DNA from: Gnetum montanum
Taxonomy: Eukaryota > Streptophyta > Gnetopsida > Gnetales > Gnetaceae
Direction: 5' to 3'
Length of the DNA: 64,000 bases
Assembly (NCBI GenBank): GCA_015680685.1
Contig: MNCI01019003.1
Location: 72,985-136,984 of the forward strand
The position numbers were made by a program, and so were the translations under genes. A model generated the notes under the pieces. The model saw only the letters and a program-made list of their open reading frames with translations, did not search any database and was not told where the DNA came from. Shown here piece after piece: positions 1-11,274 of this stretch. The stretch's first letter is position 1. Each line of letters opens with the position of its first letter.

Positions 1-837
1 ACCTTGAACATGTTGGGTAGGAGTAATTAATGGTGCCCTATGAATTTGTATTTGTCGTATGTAATGGGTGGATGTGGAAGCTGGTATGACTGATGGTATT
101 CCAACTACTTGAGGTTGGAGGATTGACCCTACGTTGGTTTGGGGGAGTTGTTGAGACTGTGCTAGTGGAGGAATTATGGAAGTGGATGCATCAGAGTGAA
201 TGTTATTGAGCACGGAGAAGATAGGGATGGAATGGGGAATATGGGCTTGAATGTTTGTGGATGAAGAAGGAAACATATTTTCTTCTAGGAAAGGATGGGA
301 TAATAGGTTTGTGTGGGCATGGGGGCTAACAGTATGGTATGATTCTCCATGTTCAGATTGGGTTGCAAAGTCATCTTCTTCATCTTGAGGCTCTATGAGA
401 GGTAGTTGTAAGGCTTGATTTTTAACCATGAGAAGTTGAGATATGAGTTTATGATGGTTTTCAGATAGTGGGATTATGTCAAAAGCTGAAGGGATAAACT
501 CATGTCCTCCTTTGTGGATGAATTCATATTTTCACTTAGCTTCCCTCTCCATACGATCAATGGGCAAGTTGGCTTGGATTTTTACACAAATGAAGTTATA
601 TTGTTCTGGTGTAAGAGTTGTATGAATGGGGCCTTTGCCTTGTAGCCTGAGGGATTGGCGTGTAGGGCCTTGAGGATTTATGTGTTCAATAACGGTTATA
701 GATTCCGTAGCAGTCATAGGGTTTGAACCAATTGATAGTGTTACTGGGTTAATTTGGGAAGATTCCATGATAAATGTGAATGGACTGGGATAGATGAATG
801 GAGTTTTGATAGGTAGTGAGGCTTTGATTAATAACAA
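1..837 (-). pseudogene. Element A Gag N-terminal part (Ty3/gypsy, Tat-like), decayed and cut by the window edge
   Basis: Gag is the structural polyprotein of an LTR retrotransposon. Reading leftwards from the methionine near 759, the protein contains QGPTRQSLRLQGK and YNFICVKIQANLPID. These match the Gag start of element B (16136 onward) almost residue for residue, and more weakly that of element D (48582 leftwards). A TGA stops the frame at about 532. After it the same frame continues with a segment containing KGGHEFIPSAFDIIPL, again parallel to B, and then a Pro/Ser/Thr-rich stretch to the window edge. It lies directly behind a primer-binding site and LTR, as expected. The rest of element A lies to the left of the window. 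The assignment rests on comparison within the window and on position; the zinc knuckle would lie outside. Confidence 0.7.
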
Positions 838-846
838 GAAAGTGGC

Positions 847-866
847 CCTCCTTCTAGCACCAAAAA
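847..866 (-). other. Primer-binding site of element A
   Basis: On the minus strand the sequence just after the LTR end (GTACA) is TTTTTGGTGCTAGAAGGAGG. The same block follows the LTR ends of B (15631), D (49024-49046) and E (27487-27504), so it is the primer-binding site. I did not identify the priming tRNA. Confidence 0.6.
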
Positions 867-1508
867 CTGTACTGACCTAAATCGTCGGTGTAAGGCTGGA
901 AGGGAAACAAACACCGAGAGATCGTTGGACAGCCACAGTGGACCTTGCCTTCGCTTGAGGGCAAGCTGGAAAAGGGAACAAAGGTAGAGTGCCTTGGATG
1001 GTTTGCACGCAAATCAACCAAGGACTTCCCCTAGCGTAAGCTACGGCTAGCTCTAGGGTTATCGTAAATAGGATGTAAACAAAATGTAAACAATGATACG
1101 AAATGTAAATAAAGCGTACGTGAATAGAATTATATTGCAAAAAAAGCATAAACCAAAGTAAATAATGCAAATAGGAGGCAATGATGAAATTGTATTATAT
1201 TGTTTTAAAAAGAATGTGCACCGGTCAAAGCGTAGTTGCACAAGTGTGAATGGCAAGTCAAATGCCTAGCCCCTGGAAAAATGTGACAGGATGATGTGAT
1301 GATATGAGAAGAACTTGGAAGCCAAAAATCAGATGTGCCGAGCGCCTAAGGATTGCAAGTTTTATCCTCCTTCAGAATTGCCAATTTCTCCAATCTTTGC
1401 CTCCTCCAATCTTCTTCTCTTTCTTGCTGCTTTTGCTTTGCTTCTCTTTGTTCTTGCTTCTTTGTCTTTCTTGCCTCCTCTTCCCTCAATTTGTGTGAAT
1501 TGATAGGG

Positions 1509-1516
1509 TATTTATA
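1509..1516 (-). promoter_or_regulatory. TATA box in LTR of element A
   Basis: TATAAATA on the minus strand, followed by CCC. The same TATAAATACCC context occurs in the LTR of D at 49707-49714. It is placed to drive leftward transcription into the gag of element A. Confidence 0.5.
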
Positions 1517-2460
1517 GGTTTGGGCTAGGGTTTTGGCTAGGGTTTGCTTTGACCATGTTCAATGTATCTAAACTGGAAAGTTGTACATGAGTTGGACGTG
1601 TGTTGGCAATTTTTCTTTGCTTGGCCAGGTTCAATGTATTTTACAACTTATGGGTTATTTGAGCCCATAAAAAAATATGAGTAATTAAAAATACAAGCCC
1701 TTGAGTTGTAAAACTTTAGAAAATTTTAAAAAAGATGTCCAGCGGCGGTGGCCCTTGATTAAAAATTATTATTTTTGGTTGGTCGGCTGGAAAATTGGAA
1801 TTCTCTACTGTTTGGTAAAAAGAAATTTTAATCATCGGGAGGACAGTAGCTGATGATGCCCGGATGCCAAGTGATGCAACAGCGGCAGCGCAGGCAGGCA
1901 GGAGGAGTGACGGCATGGCAAGCTCAGGAGACGTCAGCACGGTGGATGGAGGAACAGTGACGCATTGGGCACGGAAAGCAGCGAAGAGGTGGCGATGAAA
2001 TAGGAACAGAAACGACAGCAAAATAAGAAACAGAAACAGCAACGGGAGACAGCAAATAGGCCACACAGGAGAGACAGTGACGGCAGGCAACAAGACATCA
2101 GCGACGCGGCAGAAAGCGCAAGAGGAGCTCTTGTTGTTGGCAACGGTGGTAGGCATTAGTGTGGCAGGGGTGGACAGCGTGAGACGGAAAAAATAGAAGT
2201 AGTGGCAGCAAAAAAATAGCAGTGGTGGCAGCAAAAAATAGCAGCAGCTTCAAACAGCGACGGAAAGGACAGTGGCGATGGCAGGCACGACGCAACAGTG
2301 GCAGGCATGATGGCAGGCTCGGAAGCGGGAGCAGGGATGCGGCTAGAGCAGGGATGGCAGACACGACACAGTAACGCGGTAGCATAGAACAACAACGTGG
2401 CAGGCTGGAATCAGCAACATGGCAGGCTGGAATCAGCAACGTTTAGGCGTGGCAGAATTA

Positions 2461-2886
2461 GCAACGTGGAGGGAGAGCGGAATCATAAAATTGCCGAGCA
2501 GCGGAAGGTCAATAGTGAGGCTGAGATCGAGGTGGTAGTCGATATCCTAGTTGGCTCCGATATCGCGAGCGAGAGAGAGAAGAGAAAATCGTAAGGAACG
2601 TTGATTGGAATGGTAACATCCATGGTATCATAGGCCTTGAGGCTGCCTGGATCTGGCACAGTGCCGAACGCGATGATGCGCTCATTGCTATGCAATTTGT
2701 AGGAAACCTCGCAGATCCGCAGACTGTGTTTATACGGATTCATGATCTGCATAATTGTCTCCATCTTTATTTCCTTGGGGCTCACACCCTTGATTCATAC
2801 ATCGTCCTTCACGTTCGTGGTTGGCTTGTCCATGCCCGCGATCTTCTTTGCAACAAATTCCTTAGCCTTGTCAAGAAGCCTGCCAT
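2461..2886 (-). pseudogene. LEA14-like (LEA_2, water-stress domain) gene fragment inside an LTR
   Basis: LEA14-type proteins are small plant desiccation-linked proteins with a LEA_2 beta-sandwich domain. The minus strand gives LLDKAKEFVAKKIA near the start, then NPYKHSLRICEVSYKL and GTVPDPGSLKA, and in another frame SLTIDLPLLGNFMIPL. These are the landmarks of the family in the right order. Visible damage: a one-base loss just after the ATG at 2886 (the ATG frame and the LLDKAKEF frame differ), a TGA about 30 codons in, a frameshift after the VPYDFLFSL segment, and a TAG two or three codons later. The last ten or so residues are missing where the GC-rich tract starts. It runs in the same direction as element A and sits inside its LTR. 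A host LEA14 locus interrupted by repeats is the alternative, but the LTR start lies upstream of it. Confidence 0.75.
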
Positions 2887-3202
2887 TGATGAAATGTAAA
2901 GCTTTCCAACTTCTTGTTGTAGAATTATAGATGCCGAACCCCTACGGCCTTCACTGTTATTACATTTAACTGTTGACTTGTGTGTTCTGTACATACGTAC
3001 ACATAAAGATTGAGAGAAGAAGCAGCATTCTGCGGAGAAATCTGGAGAGAGTTAACAATAAGAAATCCTGTTATTTGTAACTATACTATTTTGTGCATTT
3101 CCCCGAATCCAATGTGCATGTGAATAATAACCATCACCAATGCACCATTAAGGCATACAAATTTCCATTTAAAAATGCTAATCTGAAATTAGTGGTGTTT
3201 CA

Positions 3203-3466
3203 GTCATGTGTTGTGAGGAAGTTGTAATGCGACTATAGGTCTTGCAGTCTAGTTACGTAGTTTGCCCTCTATTCTCGAAGCTCTTGCACTTACTTCTAAA
3301 GCTCCTTGTTTACATGCCTACACTTGTACAATGCTCATGTGGAGTGTAATGCACACTTTCTTATCTCATTATATACATGATGAGGCACCTACTCCACCTC
3401 AAGGGAGAACTTGATATGCATCGACATGGACCACTCTGTTTGGGTCCCATTTGAGCCACTAGCCTA
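3203..3466. other. No gene seen
   Basis: AT-rich sequence between the outer edge of the element A LTR and the antisense ORF of element C. Probably the remaining spacer of C, into which A inserted. No motif recognised. Confidence 0.4.
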
Positions 3467-6040
3467 TTATCCCAATAATAAGTGGTGAAATAGTAACCAT
3501 AAGATAAACAAGAAAACTAACCAAACAAACAAAACAAGAAATAAAAAAAGAGAGGGAAGAGTTAATGATAGTAAAATAAATGTACCCATCTTAGGGTCAA
3601 TCTGTTTGAGGTGGTCTATCATATTGTCCATCACGCCTTGCATAAAGGCAAACTTAAGTAGAGTTTTTGCCCATGGTTGTTTGTATATGGTGGATGTTGA
3701 TTCTAAATGTTCAGTAGAAGCATCAGTTGCTGCAACATAAAGCACTTTATCATCATTAAAAGAAAAGAATACAACAAAGATGGTGGTGCAAGGATCCTAC
3801 CTAGCAAGCCCTCAAGGGTGAGAGCGGGGGGTTCATCCATTTGCATGTCATTAAAGAAATGTTCAAACTCATTGTTCTCAAACTACAACACCTCTTCTTC
3901 ATGTTCCCTCAACATTTTAGTAGCTTCTTGCTCGTCCTCACCTACCATGTGTCCCTCGATTTGAGGGACATTATCCTCTAAGGGCTCCTCTTCCACTGCA
4001 GGGATCCTTTTGCCTATGTTGTGCGAATTTAAGATAAATTGTCCAATAATAAATTCAAAAAATAGCATGACATTAAATAATGCATACTTATTGGCTAGTT
4101 ATAATCATACATCATGGAGTTTGAATCATAGCTTCTTACCCCTATCCTCCACTTCATGCACAAGCTCCTTTGTGGGGTGAGGCTTCTTAATTGCATCTTT
4201 GATGACCTCACTATCTCAGCGATGAGTCATGCCCCTCTTGCTGCATTGCCTATGTTAATTGGTGGAGCCTCCCTAGCACTATCACGTGCATGGTAGGATT
4301 TCCCCACATGACCTTTGGTCATCATTGAGAACAACTCACTGATAGCTTCTGGGGATTTCTGTGATTGTGTTGTGTAGAATAATTGGTGGATCCATAACTT
4401 GGAGATCTAGGTGGGATCTTGCACCATCCATTGCCCATTCTCACAGACTTGCAAAATTTTCTCAAACCTTCTTAGGCATGCTACAAAGAAAGTGAAATGC
4501 ATGTGTGATCATGCCTGTAGGTTGCTACATAGCTTAAAAATTTCAGCCTACAAGCCATTAACAAGGTAGTTGGCCTATTTATACTGCATCCCCTCCTCTA
4601 TCACATCTCTCATGACCCAAGATTGCTCCACACCAAGGACCTTTTCTTGGGAAAGTAGCTTAGGAAATGCATGAGTCCGAAAGATAGGATAGAGGTGTTG
4701 GGCCATAGGTAATTCCACCATCTTCATTGGTATACCATTATCGTCCTTTTTAGTGTCCAACCACTCTTCAATGTTCCCTCTATGGTCTAGGTCCTTGTCA
4801 ATCTTCTCTGCTATTGGAAAACCTTCAAAGGAGATGCTAAAGAAATCCAAGAAGATTTCATCTATGATCTCGAAGATCATCCACATGTTATGAACTCACA
4901 TGCAAAAGCAGTTAGAAATCTCAGTGAAAGAGTCAACTAGGGTAATCATCTTAGCCACTAGGATGTTTGGGTTCATGGCCAAGAAAAGGTCCATGAGCCT
5001 AGCCCACTGAAGATTCTAGGCTACCCCTACTGAGGCCTTGTAGCACAACTAGTGTTGTGAGCTCTTAGCTTCATCATACTTGAAGAGAAGAGTGGCCTTA
5101 GTTCCTCCTCAAGCAACCATCATAACCTCTCTTGACTTAGTTGCAGTTGTAATAAGCAAAGGTAAAAATCAACCATATCTTAAAAAATAAAACTAAAAGT
5201 GCATGAAAGTAAGTAACACATAACTTATGTGGCACAAATGGTGTGTGGAATGGTGGTAGTAGGATCAAAACCTCATCTACACTTGGTATTCAGGTTGCCT
5301 ACTCAACATCTAACTAACTGAGATTCTGATACCTCTTGTAAGATTTGGAATACCTACTAGGGTATTCCATCAAATCTACCTTAACTTGCCCAATCACTCC
5401 AACATGCATATTCTCAATACATGAGAATATGTGTAGGGTAGTTTTGGTCAAGTTTATCATCCCCTCTTCATCATGGAGGCCATCTTTATCAATGAAAAAC
5501 TTGATGATAGGAAAAATTAGTTAGCATCCTAAGTCATGAAATAATAGGTAGTGCAAGAAATTGCAACAGGGCTCATCCTCCAGCATAATAAATTGTCCCA
5601 AGTGGATTTTGGAAAATGGTGTGCACCTGTCAGGCAAGAAATACACTGTTATACTTGTTGTAGCATTGGAACTTAGGCATTCCTCATATCCTAGATAAGA
5701 GTTTGAGGTCTTTTTGGCACTAGCTTGAGCTCCTTGCCCCTTCATCTTCAGTAGGCTTATTAGACATAAATTTCAGAATGCCTTGATTCACCCTAGGCAA
5801 TAATGTCTCAACTATGGCATCTACTACTTTAGCTAACAAGTGTGATCACATTATCACATTAAAGTGGTAAAGCAAGAATTTTAGGAATTCCTACACACTC
5901 GACCAGAACCAAACTACCTGGTATCCCACACTTACATGTGATGTGGGAACGTTTGGTATAGGATCACTCATACAACATAAGATCTCCACCAGCTCAACCA
6001 CGATGAGAACAGGTTTCAGCAAGACCTTGCAATACCACAA
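3467..6040 (-). pseudogene. Antisense gene in the protease-RT spacer of element C; unknown family, weak HAD/FCP1-like resemblance
   Basis: Read on the minus strand, opposite to element C, the region is protein-like over some 2.5 kb. From 6025: VELVEIL..MSD, GYQVVWFW, EFLKFLLYHFNVIM, IVETLLPRVN, then LEDEPCCNFLHYLLFHDLG (to 5521), DGLHDEE (about 5475), an open segment at 4886-4575 containing MAQHLYPIFRTHAFPKLL, and an acidic end near 4060-3840 (VEEEPLEDN, EHFFNDMQMDEPP). The first part is clearly the same gene as 42794-44270 in element D. Intron-like breaks sit at the same places: an AG acceptor before 6025, and CTAAC plus pyrimidines near 5500-5526. The EFLKFLL..F.V..WS block recalls the NLI-interacting-factor/FCP1 phosphatase fold, but the catalytic aspartates are not visible, so that assignment is weak. 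Stops and frameshifts make this copy nonfunctional. Confidence 0.6.
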
Positions 6041-6570
6041 AAGTAGTAAGATGAAAATGTTAGCATTGGAAAAATGAAAAAATAAAATAAAAAATGCATA
6101 AAATAAAAAAAATTAAATACATTCAACATAATTAACCTTCTACCAGGCCCCATAGGAAAGGAACATTGGTACCCCCATCTAACGTGCCTAGTTCCTAACA
6201 GAGCATAACACTAACACTTACATTTTTTCTAAGCATTACAATTTTAAAGAAAATACCAAAAAATTGTCTATTGGTTACACTCCCTACAAAGCGTAACATC
6301 TTCAAACTCAAAATTTTTCTAAGTTTTGGTTTTGCTATCCACAAAGCATAACATCTAGCTAAAATTTTTTCAAATTTTTTCTAAGTGTTAGTTATGCTAC
6401 CCATTGAGCATGACAACTACAAAGCTTCAAAATTTTCTTAGTGTTGAGCATAATAGTTTCAAAACATTTTTAACTTTTTGTCAAGCTCTCAGGGACATCC
6501 TAGAATTATTGACATGATCCTCAATCACCCTTCCCTAACTATTATGCTCCAACATTGTCCTCGAGCTGCC
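6041..6570 (+). other. Noncoding spacer of element C with dispersed GCATAAC/TTTTTCTAAGTGTTA words
   Basis: No coding sequence seen. The plus strand repeats short phrases such as AGCATAAC and TTTTTCTAAGTGTTAG, which recur in the LTR of the same element (13140-13880). See also 6575-6985. Confidence 0.45.
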
Positions 6571-6574
6571 ATGG

Positions 6575-6985
6575 CAAACATTTGTCCCATGCTGTGACAT
6601 AGGATGCTAAAAACTTTGTTCCATGTCATGGCATGGCATGCCAAAAACATCCTTGTTCTGTTTCATGGTGTAGGATGCCTAGGAAACCCTTGTCCCATGT
6701 TGCAATGTGGGATACCAATGAAACCCTATTCCATGTTGTGGTGTGGGACATGCAGAAAACCCTTATTCTACACTATGGTGTGGAATGTTGAAACCCTTGT
6801 TTCACACTGTGCTTGAAGTACACATTGGGAAAAGCCCCATTTTACACTATGCTTGCAAGATTCCATAGAAACCCCTATTTTACATTGTGGTGCAAGGCAC
6901 TATAAAAATCCTATTCTATGCTGCAGTGTAGAATGCCTAGAAATCCATGTCCTGCTTCATGTCGTAGGATGTGTAGAACCCTTGA
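6575..6985 (+). repeat. Degenerate tandem repeat, unit about 45 bp, roughly nine or ten copies
   Basis: Successive units run CTTGTTCCATG..GTGGTGTGGGATGCCTAGAAACC with heavy variation. Each contains a short inverted-repeat-like core (CCATG..CATGG). It lies in the spacer of C between the antisense ORF and RT. The open frames here (6604-6816, 6853-7053) are chance by-products of the repeat. Confidence 0.6.
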
Positions 6986-7835
6986 CATCAAAGAAAAAGA
7001 ATGAAACAAAAAAATATGCATCGCAAAACCTCCCATCCCTAGCCATGCCTTAGAGTGGTCATAGTGGCAATGGTACTCCCTGCTTGTGGTAGGCCACCCT
7101 TAAAACCCAAACACGCAAAATGAGTAGGAAAGTAAGGAAAGAAAAAATCACAAGGGTAGATTGTAACAGCTTACCTGGTCGATGGTGTCTCCTAGTAGTC
7201 CTCAATGTGCACCCTAGGAAGATGCCTTAGGGTACACTCACCTTCATCGATGTTGGTGAGGCTAGAGTGTTTACATTCACTTCAGTATGCCATCTTTGGT
7301 TGCTACACTTTAGTTTTCCCTTTATCATGCTCTAGCTTCCCTCTGTCACTACTACGCTCTACCTTGACCATGCTACGCTTGGATAATTATTGGCTCTAAT
7401 GTTGAAAATGATAGGTTTACCATGGTAAAACCTCTATTTATACCCTTCATGGTTAAATGACACATCACCCTCCCAAGACATCTCATGGCCCATGTGTAAC
7501 ATATGAAATTCTATGTCCTACGCATAATGCAAGATGAGCATAGCATCCAAAGTTAGAAAAATTTTGCAACTTTTCCAGCTTCCTATACTTAGAAAATGTT
7601 TTACATTTTTCTGATTTCCCAATAAACATTTAGATCAGTCCTATGTTTCAAATCTCTTAAGCTTTACTTAAACCTATGTCGCACGCATTGTCTATGGTTC
7701 GCTACGACCTCAAATTGGCAATTTTGTGGCCAACTGAAGTTGTAAAAATTACTTTACATACTACATAGTTAGTTAAGTTTTCATAACATTGTCTTCCTTA
7801 TTCTATGCATTTTGCTTTATTAAAATAGGTGCTAC
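6986..7835. other. Noncoding remainder of the element C spacer
   Basis: I see no protein similarity. A few CATGCTACGCT-type words occur at 7340-7380, and the region is pyrimidine-rich just before the acceptor site at 7861. Confidence 0.4.
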
Positions 7836-7861
7836 TTGACATTTTTCTAGTTGTTTTGTAG
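7836..7861 (+). promoter_or_regulatory. Candidate 3' splice acceptor before RT (element C)
   Basis: GACATTTTTC followed by TAGTTGTTTTGTAG, ending at 7861. Element D has an almost identical sequence at the same place relative to its RT block (minus strand, 40514-40540). Ogre/Tat elements are known to carry an intron between protease and RT, so this is read as its 3' end. The 5' donor was not identified. Confidence 0.5.
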
Positions 7862-10800
7862 GATCTCTTGAACAAGAGTGCAAAAATGAATGCATACCAG
7901 AGTCTTCATTTGCCCTTAGCCTTAACTGGACCTTACGGTGGTTCCACGAGATGCATAAACACCAAACTCCTAGACCTTGAGCCATGTGATGTAACTGAGG
8001 ATCCCCTCATAGAAGTCATTATAATAACATGTAAAGGTGAGGTGAAACATTAAAACTTAGCTCCTTGTTAGAGCCTCAAATCCAATAGAGCATCTCTAAA
8101 GTTCTTAGCGATAATGTGAAGATGTTTGTATTGTCTTATGAGGACATGTTGGGCTTAGACCCTCATATAATACAACATAACATTATTTTAGATCCTTGCA
8201 TTAAACCAGTTCAACAAAAAGCTCGTAAAGTCAAGCCTGAGGTCACATTGGTCATTTGTGATGAGATCATTAAGCTTTACAAAGTTAGCTTCATCCAGGC
8301 AGTTGACTACATCGACTAGGTCTCAAACATTGTAGTTTTCTCCAAGAAAAATGGAAGTATACGCATTTGCATAGATTTCTAGGATCTAAACAAGGCAAAT
8401 ATTAAAGATGATTTTCCTTTTCCTAGTATTGGCCAACTCATTGATACTATGGCTAGTCATGCCTTGTTGTCCTTTATGGATGGGTTCATAGGGTACAACC
8501 AAATCCAAATCAACATAGAGCACCAACTTAGTACTACTTTCATGACCCTTTGGGGTACATTTTACTACACAATGATGCTCTTTGAACTAAAGAACATAGG
8601 AGCAACATATCAATGTGTGATGATGTACATATTTAGTGACTATCTATTAAACTTGATCAATGAGTACATTGATGACATAGTAGTTAAGTAAAAAGTAGCT
8701 CATGACCATGAAGATGAGTTAGACCATGTTCTTAAGCATTGCCTTAGACATGACCTTAGGATTAATCCCAAAAAGTATGTGTTTGGTGGTAAAACTAGTC
8801 ACATGTTAGGCTTTGTAGGGTCAAAAGCAAGCATATGCATAGACCTTGACAAGGTTAAAGCTATCACCAACTTAGTACCACTAGCAAACCTTAAGGAGTT
8901 ACACAAGTTACAAGGAAGATTACAATTCATACATAGTTTTATCATAAGCCTAACTAATAAGTTGTAGCCAATGCAACATTTGCTCCAAAAGGGGATCTAC
9001 TTTGAGTGGATAGCTCAATGCCAAGAGACATTTGACAACTTAAAAAAGGAGTTGGCTCAACTTTCAATAGTCTACCCTCCATAAGGAGATAAACCATTTT
9101 ATATTTAACTAGACACATCCATTGCTTCTCTACTTTACCAAAAGAAAGATGATGGCTTGGAGGTCCTTTTTTACTACTTATGCGCTAATAGTCCATGAGG
9201 TGAAATATAACAATGTGGAGAAAAATTGTCTTACCTTAGTCTTTGAACTCAAAAATTGGAGACACTACCTTTTCCATAGTTAAGTTAATGTGATTTGCAA
9301 AAGAAATATACTTAGGGCCATTACAACAAACATATGTGAAAGTAGTCAAATAGTAAGGTGGATGGTAATAACCATGAGTTTGACCTACACTATATTGCGC
9401 AAGCATCTACAAAAGGTCAAGCGATAGCTACAAAAATCATGACCTCACCTATAGATGATCAAGCAAAAATTGATCTAGAATCTCTAGATGAGCATGTCAA
9501 TAGTATAAGTCAAGTACCCACAAACTTTGAGGCTATTTTACACTTTGATGATGCTTCAACCATACAAGGTGGTAGTGTTGCTGTTGTTATCATGTTCCCT
9601 TCCGAGGAGATTCAACCCTTTGCATATCACTTTGTATTTCCTTGTACAAATAGTGTGATGGAGTATGAAGGTCTTATTAGAGGTGTCTTAGCAGCCCAAG
9701 AGTTAGAAATTCAAAATGTAGTAGTCTGAGGTGATTTGCAGCTAGTCATCAACCAAGTCATAGAGGTTTACGCCTGTAAGGCACAACATTAACAACCTTA
9801 CTATGATTTAGCAAAACACTTGCTAAAGCAATTTGCAACCATGAATGTCCAACATATTTCCCGAACTAAAAATGCCATAGCTAATACATTAGCTACTTTA
9901 GCCTTAAGCAAAGTACCAGACATGTTTTTTGCTTTGCCTACTTTGATAGTGGATTGCACTAAACCTATAACTCACATAACAAGCATTGCATCCATAAGCA
10001 TAGCCCACACCCAAGAGTGGTATGATGGTATTAAGGCATACCTCCAATAGGGAGAGCCCCCACAACATCTAGCCTCTATCCAAAAAGACACAATACAAAA
10101 GCGATCACAGTAGTACATCCTTGTAGGTAATAACACCTTATGTTGTAGATCATATGATGTATAATACTATTAACTTGTTTTAGTGGCAATGAAGTGCAAA
10201 AGATTATCAACCAAGTCCATGAAGGACTATGTGTGGATCATATATCTCCTAGGGCAATGACAGTAAAAAGTAGACATCTAGGCTATTACTGGCCTTACAT
10301 GGAGCATGATTGCGTCTCCAAGGTCAAGACATGTGATGTATGTCAACAACATGGAATCCTAAAGCATGTGCCACCCACTAAACTACATACTATGTAGATC
10401 ACATGGCCATTCCAACATTGGGGGTTGGATATCATCGAGCCTATAATGCCTAAGTCTTCCACAGGACATAGCTTCATCAGTACTGCAACTAAATATTTTA
10501 CAAAGTAGGTTGAAGCCATTCTCGTTAGGAACACAACATCATAGCATGTTTGCAAATTCATCCTAGATAACATAGAGACCCGATTTGGTCTTCTCATGAC
10601 TATATTCATAGACAATGGGCTATAATTTAGTAGTGCAGAAACAAAAGTCTTCTATGAAAACTTTGGCATTAAACATTCCTTCTCATCACCATACTACCCA
10701 TAGATGTATGGTAAAGTAGAGGCTATAAACAAAGTCATTATCAACCTTCTAAAGAAGATGCTTAATAATAGCAAGCGATGATGACATGAACAACTAGTTT

Positions 10801-11260
10801 ACATGCAATGGACCTATCACACAACATGCAGAATAGCAACAAGTAAGATGCCATATAGTCTTGTGTTTGGATCTGAAGCAATGTTACCTCTTGAATTATA
10901 GGGTCCATTACTTTGCATGATCCTCTCGAACTTCATTGATGAGGTTCAAAACAATGAGTTGAGAACCATTGACCTTGACTCTATAGACGAGAAACACATG
11001 CAAAAACTTGATCGCATTACATGGTACCAAGAAAAGCAATGGCAAAAGCACTGCCACAATCAACATCAACACCTAATCAAGAAGGGGGACCTGGTCCTCA
11101 AGGTTGTTTGTGAGCCTATAGAAAAGTTATTAGCCAACTGGAAGGACCTTTCTTAGTCATAAAGGCATATAATAATGGAGCCTTCAAGCTTTCTGATCTA
11201 GATGGTAATGAGTTTGCCAATCCTATAAAGTACTTGTACCTAAAGCCATACTACAATTGA
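7862..11260 (+). pseudogene. Element C pol: RT, RNase H, archaeal-type RNase H, integrase (decayed)
   Basis: Enzymes that copy the element's RNA into DNA and integrate it. Near the start is LDLEPCDVTEDPL (7970), then IQHNIILDP (8170). The RT spans about 8220-8970 with LLSFMDGFIGYNQI and the catalytic YIDDI (8670). A degraded RNase H follows (9090-9360). A second RNase H, with LHFDDAS, SVMEYEGLIRGVLAA and LQLVINQV, is of the archaeal type typical of the Tat/Ogre lineage (9535-9900). Integrase runs from the VHEGLC zinc-binding region (10215) through GLDII, the IDNG core (10605) and GKVEAIN to the C-terminal YLKPYYN at 11260. At least a dozen stops or frameshifts are visible. In the second RNase H the expected DSQ is GDLQ after a stop. 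Confidence 0.85.
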
Positions 11261-11274
11261 TATGTAGTATCATG

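Larger units (their letters stand above)
868..3202 (-). repeat. 5' LTR of element A (2335 bp), containing captured host sequence
   Basis: On the minus strand the LTR begins TGAAACACCA at 3202, the same start as the LTRs of B (14118, 36842), C (13112) and D (50729), and ends GTACA at 868 beside the primer-binding site. It is about 0.8 kb longer than the B LTR. The extra length includes a LEA14 pseudogene (2461-2886) with what looks like its 5' untranslated leader (about 2890-3060) and a GC-rich, AGC/GGC-rich tract (about 1830-2460) similar in composition to the LTR of element E. A TATA box lies at 1509-1516. The partner LTR is outside the window, so neither boundary could be tested by a target-site duplication. 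Confidence 0.6.
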
